This document shows positions 20,173-30,000 of a DNA stretch of 30,000 nt, one piece after another (within the stretch, counting starts at the first letter, position 1; each line of letters opens with the position of its first letter). The DNA is from Mesostigma viride (taxonomy: Eukaryota; Streptophyta; Mesostigmatophyceae; Mesostigmatales; Mesostigmataceae). Location of the stretch: positions 1-30,000 of the forward strand of contig RPFO01001231.1 in NCBI GenBank assembly GCA_009746045.1. Direction: 5' to 3'. The position numbers and the translations under genes were made by a program. Under the pieces are notes generated by a model that saw only the letters and a list, made by a program, of their open reading frames with translations, did no database searches and had not been told where the DNA came from.

Positions 20173-20655
20173 TTAGAAAAAACCTAAAGTTAAAGAAGTG
20201 TCAATTGGAAGAGTTGCTCCAATACCTAGCCAAACAGCTACAACAGTTCCGATTAAAAATACTGTCATGGCAACTGGACGACGGAATGGATTTTGAAATT
20301 TGTTTATACTTTCAATGAAAGGAACTGTCAACAGACCAGCCGGTACTCCTGCCATTAATACAACTCCAAGCAGTTTGTTTGGAATAACTCGTAATATTTG
20401 AAATACAGGGAAAAAATACCATTCTGGTAAAATTTCTAAAGGAGTTGCAAAAGGATTTGCTGGTTCGCCAAACATTGTTGGCTCTAACACTGCTAATCCT
20501 ACTAAACAACCAATAGTTCCTAAAATACAAACAGGGAATGTATATAAAAGATCATTTGGCCACGCAGGTTCACCATAGTAATTATGGCCCATTCCTTTAG
20601 CTAATTTAGCTCTTAATACAGGATCTTTTAAATCTGGTTTTTTTTGTAGAGACAT
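20173..20655 (-). CDS. petD: petD, cytochrome b6f subunit IV
   Basis: This is subunit IV of the cytochrome b6f complex in the thylakoid membrane, equivalent to the C-terminal part of mitochondrial cytochrome b. The 160 residues have the usual start [12 protein letters not shown], the PEWY motif of the plastoquinol oxidation site at residues 77-80, and three membrane segments. AAGGAG (plus-strand 20,667-20,672) lies 11 bases upstream. The gene has no intron, unlike its land plant counterpart. It follows petB on the same strand and is probably cotranscribed with psbB-psbT-psbH-petB. Confidence 0.98.
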   Translation of the reverse strand: MSLQKKPDLKDPVLRAKLAKGMGHNYYGEPAWPNDLLYTFPVCILGTIGCLVGLAVLEPTMFGEPANPFATPLEILPEWYFFPVFQILRVIPNKLLGVVLMAGVPAGLLTVPFIESINKFQNPFRRPVAMTVFLIGTVVAVWLGIGATLPIDTSLTLGFF

Positions 20656-20764
20656 AAATAAAATTTCTCCTTTATTTTTAATTTATTAATAATAAAATTA
20701 CGGATTATAAAGAATCTTAGTAATTTGATTATTGACTTTTTTTTCTATAATCCTTATTTTCTAG

Positions 20765-21412
20765 TTATAGAGGACCAGATATACCTTGTTTACGGATCAT
20801 TAAAAAATGAGCAAGCATAAATACTGCAGTTAATAATGGTAATACAAATGTATGCAAGCTATAGAATCTGGTAAGAGTAGATTGACCAACTCCTACTCCT
20901 CCACGTAATAATTCTACTAAAGGTGCTCCTATCACAGGAATAGCATCTGGTACACCTGTAACAATTTTTACAGCCCAATATCCAACTTGGTCCCAAGGTA
21001 AAGAATATCCAGTTACACCAAAAGAAACTGTACATACAGCTAAAATTACACCAGTTACCCAAGTCAATTCACGTGGTTTTTTGAAACCACCAGTCAAATA
21101 AACTCTAAATACATGTAAAATCATGGTCAATACCATCATGCTTGCTGACCATTTATGAATTGAACGAATTAACCAACCAAAATTTACATCTGTCATAATA
21201 TATTGTACAGATGCAAAAGCTTCAGTAACTGTCGGGCGATAATAAAAAGTCATAGCAAATCCAGAAGCTACTTGCATAATAAAACAAGTAAAAGTAATAC
21301 CACCTATACAATAAAAAATGTTTACATGAGGTGGAACATATTTGCTGGTAATGTCATCAGCTATTCCTTGAATCTCAAGACGATCGTTAAACCAATCGTA
21401 TACCTTACTCAT
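20765..21412 (-). CDS. petB: petB, cytochrome b6
   Basis: Cytochrome b6 carries electrons across the thylakoid membrane in the b6f complex. The 215 residues include the two haem-ligand pairs: His86 and His100 in the [10 protein letters not shown]...ILHVFRV helix, and His187 and His202 in the YSLHTFVL...LAHFLMI helix. Cys35 (FYCIGG), which binds the extra haem c', is also present. AGGAG lies eight bases before the ATG. No intron is present. Its length is exactly the family norm. Confidence 0.99.
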   Translation of the reverse strand: MSKVYDWFNDRLEIQGIADDITSKYVPPHVNIFYCIGGITFTCFIMQVASGFAMTFYYRPTVTEAFASVQYIMTDVNFGWLIRSIHKWSASMMVLTMILHVFRVYLTGGFKKPRELTWVTGVILAVCTVSFGVTGYSLPWDQVGYWAVKIVTGVPDAIPVIGAPLVELLRGGVGVGQSTLTRFYSLHTFVLPLLTAVFMLAHFLMIRKQGISGPL

Positions 21413-21744
21413 GAATCACAGCTCCTAAAATTTAATTACTTCACGGTTGGGCTATCAAAAAAATAGATATTAATAAGTAGTCATAGATAATTAATATATA
21501 TTTTTTTTTATGAATTGAATTTAATTAATTCATAAAAATACTAGAGATCAGGATTTAATGAATGTATTCATGTCAAATCTTTTGAAAAAGATAGATATAT
21601 ATAGATATCTTTTTTGTTTCCCTTATTAATTTAATAATAACATTTTTTTCTTTTTAAGAATTTTATATATGTGTGAAGATTTTTTTATAAAAGCAAAACA
21701 TCTTCACACATATATAAAATATTTAGACTAATTGTATAACAATA
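21413..21744. other. petB-psbH spacer
   Basis: This is 332 bp of AT-rich sequence with no gene. It contains the psbH 3' hairpin described separately and a small palindrome (ATGAATT...AATTCAT near 21,511-21,534). A TTGACA on the minus strand (plus 21,571-21,576) has no convincing -10 box at the proper distance, so I do not call a petB promoter. Confidence 0.5.
21660..21720 (-). terminator. psbH 3' hairpin
   Basis: A 21-bp perfect stem (21,660-21,680 with 21,700-21,720) with a 19-base loop starts 24 bases after the psbH stop codon. The arm includes ATGTGTGAAGAT. It probably forms a stable psbH mRNA 3' end or a processing point within the psbB operon transcript before petB. Confidence 0.75.
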
Positions 21745-21966
21745 TTAATATTTGCTTAAACTAGACCAATTTGCTGGAATACCATCTAATAAAACAGAAG
21801 CGTTATAGATTTGTAAAATAATTACTAAAAATACAGCAAATAATGCCATAAACACACCCATTAAAACGGTTGTTCCCCAACCAGGAGCAACTTTACCGTA
21901 TTCAGAGTTAAGAGGTTTTAAAAAATTGCCAACTACTGTACGTTTACCTTGTGAAGTGTCTGCCAT
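21745..21966 (-). CDS. psbH: psbH, photosystem II 10-kDa phosphoprotein
   Basis: PsbH is a 73-residue single-span protein of the photosystem II core next to CP47. The stromal N-terminus contains the phosphorylatable threonines typical of green plastids, followed by [20 protein letters not shown] and one membrane helix ([20 protein letters not shown]). Length agrees with the family. It sits between psbN (opposite strand) and petB, the conserved psbB operon order. Confidence 0.98.
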
Positions 21967-22056
21967 ATATTTTTTGAATTACTTAATTTTTTTGACTTTC
22001 CGTAATATTATAGATAAGATTCTTATATTTTTTTGTAATAGAATAACTAATTAATT

Positions 22057-22188
22057 ATGGAAACAGCAACAATTTTTAGTATTTTTTTTTCTTGCTTACT
22101 AATAGGTTTAACCGGTTACTCGCTTTATACATCATTTGGAAATGCGTCTAGTGAACTTCGAGATCCTTTTGAAGAACATGAAGATTAA
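22057..22188 (+). CDS. psbN: psbN, photosystem II biogenesis factor
   Basis: This is a 43-residue small membrane protein needed for assembly and repair of the photosystem II reaction centre; it is not a permanent subunit. It starts [20 protein letters not shown], has one membrane helix and ends [17 protein letters not shown]. It is encoded on the strand opposite to the psbB operon, between psbT and psbH, as in other plastids. That makes its transcript antisense to the operon transcript. Confidence 0.97.
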   Translation: METATIFSIFFSCLLIGLTGYSLYTSFGNASSELRDPFEEHED

Positions 22189-22194
22189 TATATC

Positions 22195-22241
22195 TTGATA
22201 TATATTCTCTATTGTTATTAACGATAGAGAATATATATCAA
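22195..22241. terminator. Bidirectional hairpin between psbN and psbT
   Basis: An 18-bp perfect stem (22,195-22,212 with 22,224-22,241) extends inward by about four more pairs, one of them a G-T wobble, leaving a tiny loop. It lies seven bases after the psbN stop and about 40 bases after the psbT stop on the other strand. It could define the ends of both convergent transcripts. Confidence 0.75.
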
Positions 22242-22282
22242 TATATAGTCTCTAGTAAGATATCACTTTTGATATTTTCAAG

Positions 22283-22378
22283 TTACTTAATAATTCTAGG
22301 AGGTTCTCTAAAGAAAATTGCAAAGAAAATAATGCCTAAAGTGCCTACGAGTAAAAAAGTGTAAACTAATGCTTCCAT
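22283..22378 (-). CDS. psbT: psbT, photosystem II protein T
   Basis: This is a 31-residue single-helix subunit of the photosystem II core at the dimer interface. The protein begins [20 protein letters not shown] and ends [11 protein letters not shown]. Length is typical for green plastids. It is the second gene of the psbB operon, 127 bp after psbB on the minus strand. Confidence 0.98.
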   Translation of the reverse strand: MEALVYTFLLVGTLGIIFFAIFFREPPRIIK

Positions 22379-22425
22379 AAATATTTCAATTACTAGGATA
22401 GATATATTTCTATTTTATTCTAATT

Positions 22426-22471
22426 TTTAATAATTCTATTTTATTAAAAATTAAAAAATAGAATTATTAAA
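22426..22471 (-). terminator. psbB 3' hairpin
   Basis: A 17-bp perfect stem (22,426-22,442 with 22,455-22,471) with a 12-base loop lies 34 bases after the psbB stop. One arm contains AATAATTCTATTTT. It is probably an mRNA-stabilising or processing element between psbB and psbT. Confidence 0.65.
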
Positions 22472-22505
22472 GTCACATATGATTTTAAAAAGATGTTTTT
22501 ATCTA

Positions 22506-24032
22506 TTAAACAGCTTGTTTTCTAGTTGAAGCATCACCTAATTTTTGGAAAGCTCCAAATTCAACTTGTTCGTCAAGATCTGGATCAATTCCAGCAAATA
22601 CATCTCTGAAAATTGTTCTTGCTCCATGCCAAATATGACCAAAGAAAAACAATAAAGCAAAACATAAGTGACCAAAAGTAAACCATCCTCTTGGACTACT
22701 TCTGAAAACACCATCTGATTTTAATCTTGCACGATCAAATTCAAATATTTCACCTAACTGTGCTCTTCTAGCATATTTTTTAACAGTAGTTGGATCTTTA
22801 AATGTTACACCATCTAGCTCGCCACCATAGAATGCAACACTAACACCAACTTGTTCTATACTATATTTGGATTCAGCGCGGCGGAATGGAATGTCAGCAC
22901 GAACAATTCCATCTTTATCTAATAAAACAACAGGGAATGTTTCAAAGAATGTTGGCATACGACGAACAAAAAGTTCTCTACCTTCTTTATCTTTGAAAAC
23001 AGCATGTCCTAACCAACCTGCTGCAATACCATCTCCATTGTTCATTGCACCTGCACGGAATAAACCACCTTTAGCTGGGTTATTACCAATATAATCGTAA
23101 AAAGCTAATTTTTCTGGAATACGAGACCAAGCTTCAGATGCAGTAGATCCACTAGCAATACTTGCCTGAACTCGTTTGTTAATTTCTTTATTGAAATAAC
23201 CTAAATCCCATTGATAACGAGTTGGACCAAATAATTCAATTGGAGTTGCTGCTGATCCATACCACATTGTTCCTGAAACAACAAAAGCTGCCCAGAAAAC
23301 TGCTGCAATACTACTAGATAATACTGTTTCTACATTACCCATACGTAGCGCTTTGTATAAACGGAAAGAAGGTCTTACACTTAAATGGAAAAGACCTGCT
23401 AAAATGCCTAAAATACCAGCTGCAATATGATGAGAAGCAATACCACCTGGATTGAATGGATCAAAACCATCAGCGCCCCAAGAAGGCTCAATTGGTTGTA
23501 CTCTTCCAGTAATGCCATAAGGATCAGAAACCCAAATACCAGGTCCAAATAAACCTGTTACATGGAAAGCTCCGAAACCAAAGCATAATAAACCAGATAA
23601 AAATAAGTGAATACCAAAAATTTTAGGAAGATCTAAAGCTGGTTTACCTGTACGAGGATCACGGAATAATTCTAAATCCCAATAAACCCAGTGCCACATA
23701 GAAGCTAAGAACATTAATCCTGCAAGTATGATATGTGTTGCTGCAACACCTTCATAACTCCACAGACCTGGATCAGTAATACTATCTCCATTAATGTCCC
23801 ATCCACCCCAAGATTTTGAAATACCTAAACGAGTCATGAAAGGTAATACGAACATACCTTGACGCCACATAGGATTTAAAACAGGATCAGAAGGATCAAA
23901 AACAGCTAATTCATAAAAAGCCATAGAACCAGCCCAGCCTGATACTAGACCAGTATGCATAATATGTACAGAAATTAAGCGTCCTGGATCATTCAGAACA
24001 ACTGTATGCACACGATACCAAGGTAAACCCAT
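22506..24032 (-). CDS. psbB: psbB, photosystem II CP47 chlorophyll protein
   Basis: CP47 is the core antenna protein of photosystem II that passes excitation to the reaction centre. The 508 residues match the family. It starts [20 protein letters not shown] and has six membrane helices with many histidines that bind chlorophyll. A large lumenal loop lies between helices V and VI, and the protein ends with the [20 protein letters not shown] stretch. AAGGAG (plus 24,039-24,044) lies six bases before the ATG. It is the first gene of the psbB-psbT-psbH-petB-petD unit. Confidence 0.99.
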   Translation of the reverse strand: MGLPWYRVHTVVLNDPGRLISVHIMHTGLVSGWAGSMAFYELAVFDPSDPVLNPMWRQGMFVLPFMTRLGISKSWGGWDINGDSITDPGLWSYEGVAATHIILAGLMFLASMWHWVYWDLELFRDPRTGKPALDLPKIFGIHLFLSGLLCFGFGAFHVTGLFGPGIWVSDPYGITGRVQPIEPSWGADGFDPFNPGGIASHHIAAGILGILAGLFHLSVRPSFRLYKALRMGNVETVLSSSIAAVFWAAFVVSGTMWYGSAATPIELFGPTRYQWDLGYFNKEINKRVQASIASGSTASEAWSRIPEKLAFYDYIGNNPAKGGLFRAGAMNNGDGIAAGWLGHAVFKDKEGRELFVRRMPTFFETFPVVLLDKDGIVRADIPFRRAESKYSIEQVGVSVAFYGGELDGVTFKDPTTVKKYARRAQLGEIFEFDRARLKSDGVFRSSPRGWFTFGHLCFALLFFFGHIWHGARTIFRDVFAGIDPDLDEQVEFGAFQKLGDASTRKQAV

Positions 24033-24379
24033 TGGTTACTCCTTATCGAGAAAATTTAATCAATTTTGACTTTCTTAAATTTATAAAAAATGTTTAGTGA
24101 AGTAAATCTCTTATTTTTGAGAAATACATTTATAATTATTAACGTATAATTATAACAACTAAATCATCATAACAAATAAATGTTAGCATAAAAAAATCTA
24201 TCTGTATTTGAAATAAAAAAACACTACACAATAAGAAAAAATATGTTAATTTATTATATATATTTATAAATTAATATATTTTTTATAATACTTATTTTTC
24301 TATAGTCTGTTTTTGTATCATATTGTACTATTAATTACAATCAATTGTTTATTTATATATTTTATAAAAACTAAATATT
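24033..24379. promoter_or_regulatory. Divergent psbB/clpP intergenic region
   Basis: This 347-bp spacer should carry the start signals of psbB (minus) and clpP (plus). On the minus strand a TTGTTA box followed after 15 bases by TATAAT (around 24,147-24,173) is a candidate psbB promoter, though the spacing is short. The psbB ribosome binding site is clear. I see no clpP binding site and no RNA gene. Confidence 0.4.
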
Positions 24380-25069
24380 ATGCCTATTGGTATTCCTAAA
24401 GTAGCTTATCGTATTCCAGGAGAAGCTGTATCAACATATGTTGATGTTTATAATAGATTGTATAGAGAAAGAATTTTATTTTTAGGTGAAGATTTGGATG
24501 ATGAAGTTGCGAATCAATTAATAGGAGTAATGGTATTTTTAAATTCTGAAGATGATACGAAAGGAATATTTTTTTATATAAATTCTCCAGGTGGCTCTAT
24601 GAATGCTGGCTTGGGTGTATATGATATGATTCAACATGTCAACGTTGATGTTACAACTATTTGTATGGGTTTAGCTGCCTCTATGGCCTCTTTTATATTA
24701 GCAGGTGGAACTCCTGGACAACGTCTTATGTTTCCTCATGCAAGAGTAATGTTACACCAGCCAATGGGTGGCAATGGTGGAAAAGCTAAATATATGGTTG
24801 AAGAATCTGTAGAAGTAAAAAGATTACGTGAACTTATTGCTCATTTATATGTTAAAAGAACAGGTCAATCTTTAGAAAAAATACGTAAAGATATGAATAG
24901 AGATAATTTTATGAGACCTCGTCAAGCTAAAGAATATGGTTTAATTGATCATATGGTGACAAATGTTAATGAATTAGATGAATTAGATAAACAATCTAAT
25001 GATTTAAAAAAATTAGGAAAAGTGAATCTTACAAATATAGAAACATCTAATAAATCAGAATTAAAATAA
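24380..25069 (+). CDS. clpP: clpP, ATP-dependent Clp protease proteolytic subunit
   Basis: This is the catalytic subunit of the stromal Clp protease, which degrades misfolded and tagged proteins. The catalytic triad is visible: Ser101 in GLAASMASF, His126 in RVMLHQPMGG and Asp175 in NRDNFMRP. The N-terminus MPIGIPKVAYRIPGE is the usual plastid form. At 229 residues it is longer than most ClpP (about 196-215) through an Asn/Lys/Ser-rich tail after the VNELDELD segment. It is uninterrupted. Trans-translation tags from the tmRNA encoded at 10,773 are plausible substrates. Confidence 0.98.
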   Translation: MPIGIPKVAYRIPGEAVSTYVDVYNRLYRERILFLGEDLDDEVANQLIGVMVFLNSEDDTKGIFFYINSPGGSMNAGLGVYDMIQHVNVDVTTICMGLAASMASFILAGGTPGQRLMFPHARVMLHQPMGGNGGKAKYMVEESVEVKRLRELIAHLYVKRTGQSLEKIRKDMNRDNFMRPRQAKEYGLIDHMVTNVNELDELDKQSNDLKKLGKVNLTNIETSNKSELK

Positions 25070-25208
25070 ACATTTATTTTAAATATTTTAATTAAATAAA
25101 TTTTCTTTCTTTTTTGAATTAAAATATTTTTTCCATTGGTCAATTTTTAAATAATGCAATTAAAAATTTAATATACAGTAAAAAAACATTTTCAATTCAT
25201 TGATATTA

Positions 25209-25263
25209 AGTATTTTTTTAAAAAATACTACCTATTTTTTTTATCTATTAATAGATAAAAAAA
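25209..25263 (+). terminator. Two short hairpins between clpP and the ftsI-like gene
   Basis: A 10-bp A/T stem (25,209-25,218 with 25,220-25,229) is followed by a palindrome (25,236-25,263, TATCTATTAATAGATA with flanking T and A runs). They lie about 140-190 bases after clpP and just before the ftsI-like gene. In such AT-rich DNA their stability is modest, so their role is uncertain. Confidence 0.4.
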
Positions 25264-25306
25264 TTTTATAACTTCATCAGTGGATTTATTTTTCTCTATT
25301 GATGAA

Positions 25307-27103
25307 ATGAATAAAAAAAAAATTTTTGGGTTTTCACGAATTGTTTTAGTGTGGATATTATTTTTTAGTGGTTCTTCTCTATTACTAGGTCGCCTTTTTT
25401 ATTTACAAGTAATGAAAGGTTCTTGGTTAACAAACAAAGCAAAAAATCAGCAAACTATAATTTTAAATACTTTTCAACCACGAAGAACCATTTGTGATAG
25501 AAATGGTATTCCCTTAGCCATTGATACACTTGCTTATGATATTTTTGCACATCCTTTACATTTTAAAAAATCTACTTTTGATATTGCGAATGAATTATAT
25601 TCGATATTAAATCTTGATGTTGAATATTTGCAAAATCTTTTTATTAAAAACACAACTGGTATTTGTATTGCACATCAAGCACCAGAACAAATTGCTAATC
25701 AAATTATTGCTAAAAACATAGAAGGAATTGAACTTGTTCAACATCCTAAACGTTATTATCCTTATAAACAATTATGTGCAGATGTAATTGGATATGTGAA
25801 TACTTTGCATGAAGGACAAGCTGGATTAGAATTGAGTTGCCAAGAATCTTTACAGTTACAAAGTCCCGAAGTTGTATCTGCAATAGATGGCAGAGGTTTT
25901 TTAATTAATGATGGCATTCCTAGAGAATTATTCAAACAAGATAGCTTATGTTTACAATTGACAATAGATTTAGATTTACAAAAAGCATCATATTTAGCTA
26001 TTTATGATGGAATCAAAAAATGTAATGCAAAGCGTGGCACGGTAATTATTTTAGATCCATATACAGGAGCAATTTTAGCTTTAGTCACTGCACCTAGTTA
26101 TGATCCTAATGTTTATTATGATTTTCCTATAGAAAGATTCAAAAATTGGCCTGTTATTGATTTATATGAACCTGGTTCTACTTTTAAACCTATTAATATG
26201 GCTATAGCTTTAGAAGCTAAAGCGATTAAAAAAAATGATTTTTTTTATGATGAAGGTTGTATACAAATAAGCGATACAATTATTACAAATAATAATTATT
26301 ATAATAAACAATTTGCATGTGATAAGAATTCTCATTTAAATATTACTGATGTTTTATCTAATTCTAGTAATGTAGGAATGGTACATATATTACAAAGATT
26401 AGCGCCTGAAATTTATTATCAATGGATACAAAAATTAGGTTTAGGAAATAATGTATTTTTAGAAACTGATTTTCCTCTATCTAGTTATAGTTCTCTTAAA
26501 AATATTTTAGAATTTACTTCTTATAACATAGAATCGGCTGTTACTTCTTTTGGACAAGGTTTAGCAATGACGCCTATTAAATTAGCTCAATTATATGCAT
26601 GTTTATCTAATGGCGGTAATATTATTAGACCTTATATTGTTGATGGTTTATTCGATATACAAAATGAAAAATTATTTACATTAAATAATAATATTTTTGA
26701 TCAAAATATTTCTTTAAAAAGAAAATTATTAAAAACAAAAGTTTTTTCTCCATCAACTACTGAAATTGTTTTAGATATGCTTGAAGAAGTAATTTTCAAT
26801 GGCACGGGATCATCATGTTTTCTTCCTGGTTATAGAATTGGAGGCAAAACTGGAACATCTCAAAAACATGCTGAACAAGGTGGTTATTCTACTAAACATA
26901 TATTAACAAGTTTTGCGGCTATTTTTCCTATAAATAATCCTCAATATGTAATATTAAGTGTAATTGATGAACCTTCTATACCTTTAAGTTTTGGCTCTAA
27001 TACAGCTGGTCCCGTTGTACGATCTATAATTGAATCTTTAATTCGTATAAAAAAAATACCACCAAGTATACCAACATTGACTCATCATTATTATTGTAAA
27101 TAA
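25307..27103 (+). CDS. ftsI: ftsI-like class B penicillin-binding protein (peptidoglycan transpeptidase)
   Basis: This is a septal-type peptidoglycan transpeptidase. From the ATG at 25,307 it has 598 residues: a short basic tail, one membrane anchor (IVLVWILFFSGSSLLLGRLF, about residues 12-31), a dimerisation domain with RRTICDRNGIPLA, and a C-terminal transpeptidase domain. All three active-site motifs are intact: STFK (catalytic Ser291), SSN (353-355) and KTGT (514-517). A GTG at 25,280 would add nine residues; neither start has a clear binding site. Unlike cyanobacterial FtsI it is encoded in a plastid, as reported for a few prasinophyte algae such as Nephroselmis. The intact motifs suggest plastid-division peptidoglycan or a derived role. 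Codon use is AT-rich like the ribosomal genes, so nothing suggests recent transfer. Confidence 0.93.
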   Translation: MNKKKIFGFSRIVLVWILFFSGSSLLLGRLFYLQVMKGSWLTNKAKNQQTIILNTFQPRRTICDRNGIPLAIDTLAYDIFAHPLHFKKSTFDIANELYSILNLDVEYLQNLFIKNTTGICIAHQAPEQIANQIIAKNIEGIELVQHPKRYYPYKQLCADVIGYVNTLHEGQAGLELSCQESLQLQSPEVVSAIDGRGFLINDGIPRELFKQDSLCLQLTIDLDLQKASYLAIYDGIKKCNAKRGTVIILDPYTGAILALVTAPSYDPNVYYDFPIERFKNWPVIDLYEPGSTFKPINMAIALEAKAIKKNDFFYDEGCIQISDTIITNNNYYNKQFACDKNSHLNITDVLSNSSNVGMVHILQRLAPEIYYQWIQKLGLGNNVFLETDFPLSSYSSLKNILEFTSYNIESAVTSFGQGLAMTPIKLAQLYACLSNGGNIIRPYIVDGLFDIQNEKLFTLNNNIFDQNISLKRKLLKTKVFSPSTTEIVLDMLEEVIFNGTGSSCFLPGYRIGGKTGTSQKHAEQGGYSTKHILTSFAAIFPINNPQYVILSVIDEPSIPLSFGSNTAGPVVRSIIESLIRIKKIPPSIPTLTHHYYCK

Positions 27104-27119
27104 ATATGTTAATTTTATA

Positions 27120-27158
27120 AAAATGATGTTTATTTATTTGACAAATAAACATCATTTT
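27120..27158 (+). terminator. 3' hairpin of the ftsI-like gene, overlapping the psbA promoter
   Basis: A 16-bp perfect stem (27,120-27,135 with 27,143-27,158) has a seven-base loop ATTTGAC. It starts 16 bases after the stop codon of the ftsI-like gene and ends in TTTT. The loop and first base of the right arm hold the psbA -35 box. Confidence 0.8.
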
Positions 27159-27166
27159 GGCATAAT
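27138..27166 (+). promoter_or_regulatory. psbA promoter, sigma70 type
   Basis: TTGACA (27,138-27,143) is a perfect -35 consensus. After exactly 17 bases comes CATAAT (27,161-27,166), one mismatch from TATAAT. It would start transcription about 55 bases before the psbA ATG. Bacterial-type psbA promoters of this form are used by the plastid-encoded polymerase, whose alpha subunit gene is also in the window. A GGGAG at 27,190-27,194 is too far from the ATG to be a standard binding site. Confidence 0.85.
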
Positions 27167-27215
27167 AATAATCAACAAACTTAAATGTTTGGGAGACATT
27201 ATAAATTTAATTTAA

Positions 27216-28289
<1,074 letters not shown>

Positions 28290-28320
28290 TTTCTAGTTTT
28301 TTCTTAATTTAAGTTAGAAC

Positions 28321-28360
28321 AATTTGATTTGGATAATCAATCGATTATCCAAATCAAATT
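28321..28360 (+). terminator. psbA 3' hairpin
   Basis: An 18-bp perfect stem (28,321-28,338 with 28,343-28,360) with a four-base loop AATC lies 31 bases after the psbA stop codon. The arm includes GATTTGGATAATC. This is the usual mRNA-stabilising inverted repeat of psbA. Confidence 0.85.
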
Positions 28361-29007
28361 ATTAATAATTATGCTGTTTTTATAAATAATTTTAATTTTT
28401 TTTTCTTTTTTACATTTTATTTTTTTTCTTTAGAAATTATTAAAAGCACAATTTTATTTTACTATCTAGAAATAATTATTTAAAAATTTAATAGAAATAA
28501 TAAACAAATAAATAAAATTTTTTGTATTAAAAATAAATAGAAACGTTTTTTTTATTAAAAATAAAAAAATTAGAAGATTGATTCCTCAAAAAGTGATTAA
28601 AAAAACAAATCTGAATATTTTTTTACTTAAAAACCAAAAGAGATTTAGAAGTATTTTCATTATGTTGAATTTTTTTTATTTTCTTTATAAGATATAGTTT
28701 TCTATGAAAAAATTAACCAAATTACTTTTATTTCTATTTTTTTATATATAAATAATATTGTTCTAATAAATAATCTCAAATTATTTTAATTTATTTAATA
28801 ATTATTATTACATACAATATACACATTAGATTTTTTAAAAATACTATAATAAATAGTTTAATTTTATTCCAATATAATTAATTTTATTTATTCTTATTTT
28901 TCTTTTATATTTGTTAATTACACATTTATCAAATAATATGCCTATTTTTATTTCATAATTTTTAAAACAAATTTTTACTGAAAAAGATAAAAATTGTATA
29001 TAAAAAA
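28361..29007. other. Gene-free AT-rich spacer between psbA and psbC
   Basis: About 650 bp of extremely AT-rich sequence with long runs of T and A separates the 3' ends of psbA and psbC. I see no tRNA, no conserved small photosystem gene and no ORF longer than about 30 codons with a recognisable product. Confidence 0.6.
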
Positions 29008-29045
29008 AAAAGGCTTTTGATATTTTTTTATATCAAAAGCCTTTT
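29008..29045 (-). terminator. psbC 3' hairpin
   Basis: A 16-bp perfect stem (29,008-29,023 with 29,030-29,045) with a six-T loop has arms reading AAAAGGCTTTTGATAT. It lies about 36 bases after the psbC stop codon on the minus strand. It is the stronger of two consecutive hairpins at this gene end. Confidence 0.8.
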
Positions 29046-29052
29046 CTTGGGG

Positions 29053-29082
29053 AAAAAACTAAAAGTTAAACTTTTAGTTTTT
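29053..29082 (-). terminator. Second hairpin overlapping the psbC stop codon
   Basis: AAAACTAAAAGTT and AACTTTTAGTTTT form a stem of about 13-14 bp with a one- to three-base loop. It overlaps the psbC stop codon (29,081-29,083). Together with the hairpin at 29,008-29,045 it forms a tandem pair at the 3' end. Confidence 0.6.
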
Positions 29083-30000
29083 AGTCTAGAGGTTTCATAA
29101 ATAATACAGGCTCAGTTTCACGTTCAATTCCTTTTTCAAAGCCAGCAGCTGCAGCACGAGCTCTACCAGCATGCCATAAATGGCCAACAAAGAAGAAGAA
29201 AGCAAGTGTAAAATGAGATGTTGCTAACCAACTACGAGGAGAAACGAAGTTTACTGCATTAATTTCTGTTGCTACACCACCAACAGAGTTCAAAGAACCT
29301 AATGGTGCATGAGTCATATATTCAGCAGAACGTCTTTCTTGCCAAGGTTGAATATCATTTTTCAATTTATTTAAATCTAAACCATTTGGACCTCTTAAAG
29401 GTTCAATCCATGGTGCACGACAATCCCAGAAACGCATGGTTTCACCACCAAAAATGATTTCACCACTTGGAGATCTCATTAAGTATTTACCTAATCCAGT
29501 TGGACCTTGAGAAGAAGCAATGTTAGCTCCTAAACGTTGATCTCTTACTAGGAAAGTAAATGCTTGAGCTTGAGATGCTTCAGGACCAGTAGGACCATAA
29601 AATTCACTAGGGTATGCAGTGTTGTTAAACCAAGAGAAACAACATGCAATCCATCCCATAGTTGCAATTGCGCCAAGACTATAAGAAAGATATGCTTCAC
29701 CAGACCATACAAAAGCACGACGTGCCCAAGCCCATGGTTTAGTTAAAATATGCCAGATGCCACCAAATATTAGAAGGTTGCCAATCCAAATATGGCCACC
29801 AATAACATCTTCCATATTATCAACACTACAAATCCAACCTTCGCCACCAAAAGGAGATTTTAATAAATAACCAAAGATAACTGCTGGACTAAGTGTTGGA
29901 TCTGTAATGATTCTTACATCTCCTCCGCCTGGAGCCCATGTATCATATACACCACCAAAATAGCATGCTTTCCATACTAATAAATATGCACCAACACCTA
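29081..30000 (-). CDS. psbC: psbC, photosystem II CP43 chlorophyll protein (5' end outside window)
   Basis: CP43 is the second core antenna protein of photosystem II and also supplies ligands to the manganese cluster. The last 306 codons are here; the gene runs off the right edge without a start. The large lumenal loop carries GGETMRFWD, whose Glu and Arg correspond to the known Glu354 and Arg357 near the manganese cluster. The C-terminus [20 protein letters not shown] is typical. Upstream, outside the window, psbD is expected, since psbD and psbC commonly overlap in plastids. Confidence 0.98.
   Translation of the reverse strand, partial: GVGAYLLVWKACYFGGVYDTWAPGGGDVRIITDPTLSPAVIFGYLLKSPFGGEGWICSVDNMEDVIGGHIWIGNLLIFGGIWHILTKPWAWARRAFVWSGEAYLSYSLGAIATMGWIACCFSWFNNTAYPSEFYGPTGPEASQAQAFTFLVRDQRLGANIASSQGPTGLGKYLMRSPSGEIIFGGETMRFWDCRAPWIEPLRGPNGLDLNKLKNDIQPWQERRSAEYMTHAPLGSLNSVGGVATEINAVNFVSPRSWLATSHFTLAFFFFVGHLWHAGRARAAAAGFEKGIERETEPVLFMKPLD

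Noticed and set aside
21203-21466. 87-codon open frame antisense to petB
   Set aside because: It overlaps the conserved petB start and shows only reversed petB sequence; no independent support.

Overview
The window is plastid DNA from a green alga, in the AT-rich, intron-poor style of early-diverging lineages. The evidence is a 475-residue form I RuBisCO large subunit, photosystem II and cytochrome b6f genes, and a bacterial-type ribosomal protein cluster that still includes rpl5 and rps9. There is also a one-piece tmRNA gene and a plastid-encoded FtsI-type penicillin-binding protein. Genes that carry introns in many plastids (rpl2, rpl16, petB, petD, clpP, ycf3) are uninterrupted. The tmRNA tag ANNILPFNRKTAVAV matches, as far as I remember, the tag listed for the Mesostigma viride plastid. 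Mesostigma or a close relative is my best guess; I could not check it.

Positions 1 to about 7,545 are damaged sequence. Positions 1-5815 are a noisy reverse-complement copy of about 7,600-12,500, carrying in mirror order trnA, ycf3, the tmRNA gene, trnI-CAU, the rbcL hairpin, rbcL and the 5' two thirds of atpB. Between the arms lie damaged trnG, trnM, atpE and 3' atpB, of which no intact copy exists in the window. The copied genes are about 7-30% longer than their intact partners, so insertions dominate. This fits unpolished long-read sequence in a chimeric or misassembled contig end better than ordinary pseudogene decay. It should not be read as evidence that the alga lost ATP synthase genes.

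From about 7,545 onward the sequence is clean. The start of atpB (minus) diverges from rbcL (plus), which ends in a 22-bp perfect hairpin. Then come a CAU-anticodon tRNA with a long variable arm (minus), the tmRNA gene (minus), ycf3 (minus) and tRNA-Ala(GGC) (plus). Positions 12,702-20,078 hold the S10/spc/alpha cluster: rpl23, rpl2, rps19, rpl22, rps3, rpl16, rpl14, rpl5, rps8, infA, rpl36, rps11, rpoA, rps9. Many genes of the bacterial order are missing.

A large hairpin separates this cluster from the convergent psbB-psbT-psbH-petB-petD unit on the minus strand, with psbN on the opposite strand between psbT and psbH. clpP and the ftsI-like gene follow on the plus strand, then psbA with a clear sigma70-type promoter whose -35 box lies in the loop of the ftsI 3' hairpin. 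The window ends inside psbC (minus). The least ordinary intact items are the ftsI-like gene, the tmRNA gene and the class II-shaped CAU tRNA.
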